From Pseudomonadota bacterium (lineage in GTDB: Bacteria > Pseudomonadota > Alphaproteobacteria > UBA8366 > JADFVY01): a stretch of DNA of 6,944 nt. The stretch is from contig DAOVHN010000133.1 of the NCBI GenBank assembly GCA_030671915.1, forward strand, positions 1 to 6,944, in the 5' to 3' direction. A program made the position numbers and the translations under genes. This document shows, one piece after another, positions 6,007 to 6,944 of the stretch (its first letter is position 1; every line of letters starts with the position of its first letter). Below the pieces are notes generated by a model. It searched no databases and was not told the origin of the DNA. It was given only the letters and a program-made list of their open reading frames with translations.

Positions 6007-6452
6007 AATCCGTTGTCCAGGTTCAGGGCGGGGCCGAGCGCAAGGCTTTCGACCTCCGCGATAGCGCTGTCGCCAAAGTCGGGAATGACGATATCGGGAG
6101 CGGCGGCGCCGATGGCGATGCCCAGCACCGTCGCCGCAGCCATCGCCGAGACCGGCTGCCAGACCGGGCCGAAGGGCCACAGGAGGGAGAGCCAGCCATC
6201 CGCGTCGGCGGGCTCGCGGGCAGCCAGCACCCGCGCCATCAGTTCCGGCGAGGGGGCGGGCGCGGCGGAAAGGTCCATCAGCATGTCCAGCGCGGCCGCA
6301 TCCTCGCGCATAGTCGCAGCCTCGGGCGAGCCTGCGATCAGCGCCTCAACGGCCGCGCGTTCGTCCGCCGGCCAGCGGCGCGGATCGGCGCCATACGCGT
6401 CCAGTATTTCAGCCAGTCTCGCCAGATCCATCGGTCTCTTGCCTTCCCTCAT
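6003..6452 (-). CDS. One-pass membrane protein in the anti-sigma position
   Basis: A 149-residue protein between an ECF sigma gene and a periplasmic-sensor gene. Its N-terminal part (1-95) carries the motif ILDAYGADPRRWPADERAAVEAL (16-38), which I recall from small alphaproteobacterial proteins that follow ECF sigma genes. It is followed by one membrane segment (about 99-118) and a periplasmic tail of about 30 residues. This topology suits a cytoplasmic sigma-binding domain with a signal-receiving tail. It has no Cys or His, so it is not a zinc anti-sigma (ZAS) domain. ATG 6452 overlaps the sigma stop by one base (TAATG); ATG 6431 (MDLARL) is an alternative start seven codons in and fits my memory of homologues as well. 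Anti-sigma function is inferred from position and architecture. Confidence 0.7.
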   Translation of the reverse strand: MREGKRPMDLARLAEILDAYGADPRRWPADERAAVEALIAGSPEAATMREDAAALDMLMDLSAAPAPSPELMARVLAAREPADADGWLSLLWPFGPVWQPVSAMAAATVLGIAIGAAAPDIVIPDFGDSAIAEVESLALGPALNLDNGL

Positions 6453-6944
6453 TATCGGATATCCCCCATTAGGTCGTCGCGCATGCCGGCCAGGGCCTCA
6501 CGCAGGCCGCGGCGGCCGCGCGACAACAGCGATTCCATCGCCTCCACGCTGACCCCCATGATATCGGCCGCTTCGATATTGCCCAACTCCTGGTAATGCA
6601 CCAGGGCGATCGCGGCGCGCTGGCGTTCCGGCAGGCGGGCCAGCGCGGCCTCGACCCTGCGCGCGACCTGGGCGCGCTGCTGTTCGGCCGCCGGTCCCGG
6701 CGCGGGATCGGGCACGTCCGGAGGGCCTTCACCGCCGTGGCCGCGATGTTTGCGCAGTCGGTCGATACACAGGTTATGCGCGACGCGATGCAGCCAGGTG
6801 CCGACCCGCGCCTCGGCGCGCCATTTCCCGGCCTGGCGCCAGAGCCGCAGGAAGGCCTCCTGCGCCACATCCTCGGCCTCGGCGGCATCGCCCAGCATGC
6901 GCCAGGCGAAAGCATGGACGCGGCCCCGATGCGCATCCATAAGC
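6452..6944 (-). CDS. ECF-family RNA polymerase sigma factor, 5' end outside window
   Basis: The C-terminal 163 residues of a sigma-70 family, extracytoplasmic-function sigma factor; about 20-25 N-terminal residues are probably beyond the window edge. ATG 6940 is internal to region 2, since its upstream codon is open and region 2.1 is incomplete. Region 2 shows RMLGDAAEAEDVAQEAFLRLWR (about 15-36) and GTWLHRVAHNLCIDRLRKHR (about 48-67). A Pro/Gly-rich linker follows, then region 4 with LPERQRAAIALVHYQEL and the helix-turn-helix NIEAADIMGVSVEAMESLLSRGRRGL (about 125-152). It directs RNA polymerase to its own regulon; ECF genes commonly autoregulate, but the promoter lies outside the window. Its stop overlaps the next gene's ATG by one base, so the three minus-strand genes form one operon. 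Confidence 0.92.
   Translation of the reverse strand, partial: LMDAHRGRVHAFAWRMLGDAAEAEDVAQEAFLRLWRQAGKWRAEARVGTWLHRVAHNLCIDRLRKHRGHGGEGPPDVPDPAPGPAAEQQRAQVARRVEAALARLPERQRAAIALVHYQELGNIEAADIMGVSVEAMESLLSRGRRGLREALAGMRDDLMGDIR

Noticed and set aside
5558..6064. A 168-codon plus-strand frame opposite the periplasmic sensor gene
   Set aside because: Ser/Arg/Ala/Pro-rich with no domain. The minus-strand frame has a membrane segment, an LTPDQR motif and coupled start/stop codons.
5485..6180. A longer form of the sensor protein starting at 6180
   Set aside because: The extra 58 residues are Arg/Gly-rich and overlap the membrane-protein gene by 178 bases. ATG 6006 with the ATGA overlap gives an immediate membrane segment.

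Overview
The window is GC-rich, tightly packed bacterial DNA. Its gene content and protein style (a YgiD-type dioxygenase, an ADPRRWPADER-type small membrane protein after an ECF sigma factor, and a small NP-ILEEHPDLKP protein) point to an alphaproteobacterium; I cannot place it more precisely. I see no tRNA, rRNA, CRISPR array, transposase or phage gene, and all genes look intact except the two cut by the window edges.

Layout, plus strand. (1) 1-429 is the 3' half of a LigB/DODA-type extradiol dioxygenase (ygiD-like), with an inverted repeat over its stop codon. (2) 508-1062 is an orphan predicted lipoprotein starting at TTG. It is followed by a strong imperfect 17-bp inverted repeat (1062-1110) that looks like a dispersed palindromic element. 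(3) 1222-1458 is a 78-residue conserved small protein followed by a likely intrinsic terminator (1475-1504). (4) 1539-5488 is a run of four close genes: an acyl-CoA dehydrogenase-fold flavoprotein, a thiamine-diphosphate enzyme of the acetolactate synthase/2-oxoacid decarboxylase superfamily, chaC (glutathione-specific gamma-glutamylcyclotransferase) and msrB (methionine-R-sulfoxide reductase).

Layout, minus strand. 6944-5485 is a three-gene cascade with overlapping stop/start codons: ECF sigma factor (5' end outside the window), a one-pass membrane protein in the anti-sigma position, and a membrane-anchored CnrX/ZraP-like periplasmic metal-sensor-type protein. It converges on msrB, and the two terminal stop codons share one CTAG palindrome.

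Biology. The most unusual protein is the acyl-CoA dehydrogenase homologue. Both places where this family normally carries its catalytic glutamate are non-acidic (Gly369 and Gln248), and it has an Arg at position 84, a pattern I recall from 3-sulfinopropionyl-CoA desulfinase. Its neighbours include a glutathione-degrading enzyme and a methionine sulfoxide reductase, so a sulfur/thiol theme for this operon is a testable inference. The minus-strand module is built like the CnrYXH signalling system (sigma, membrane anti-sigma, periplasmic sensor) in a different gene order.
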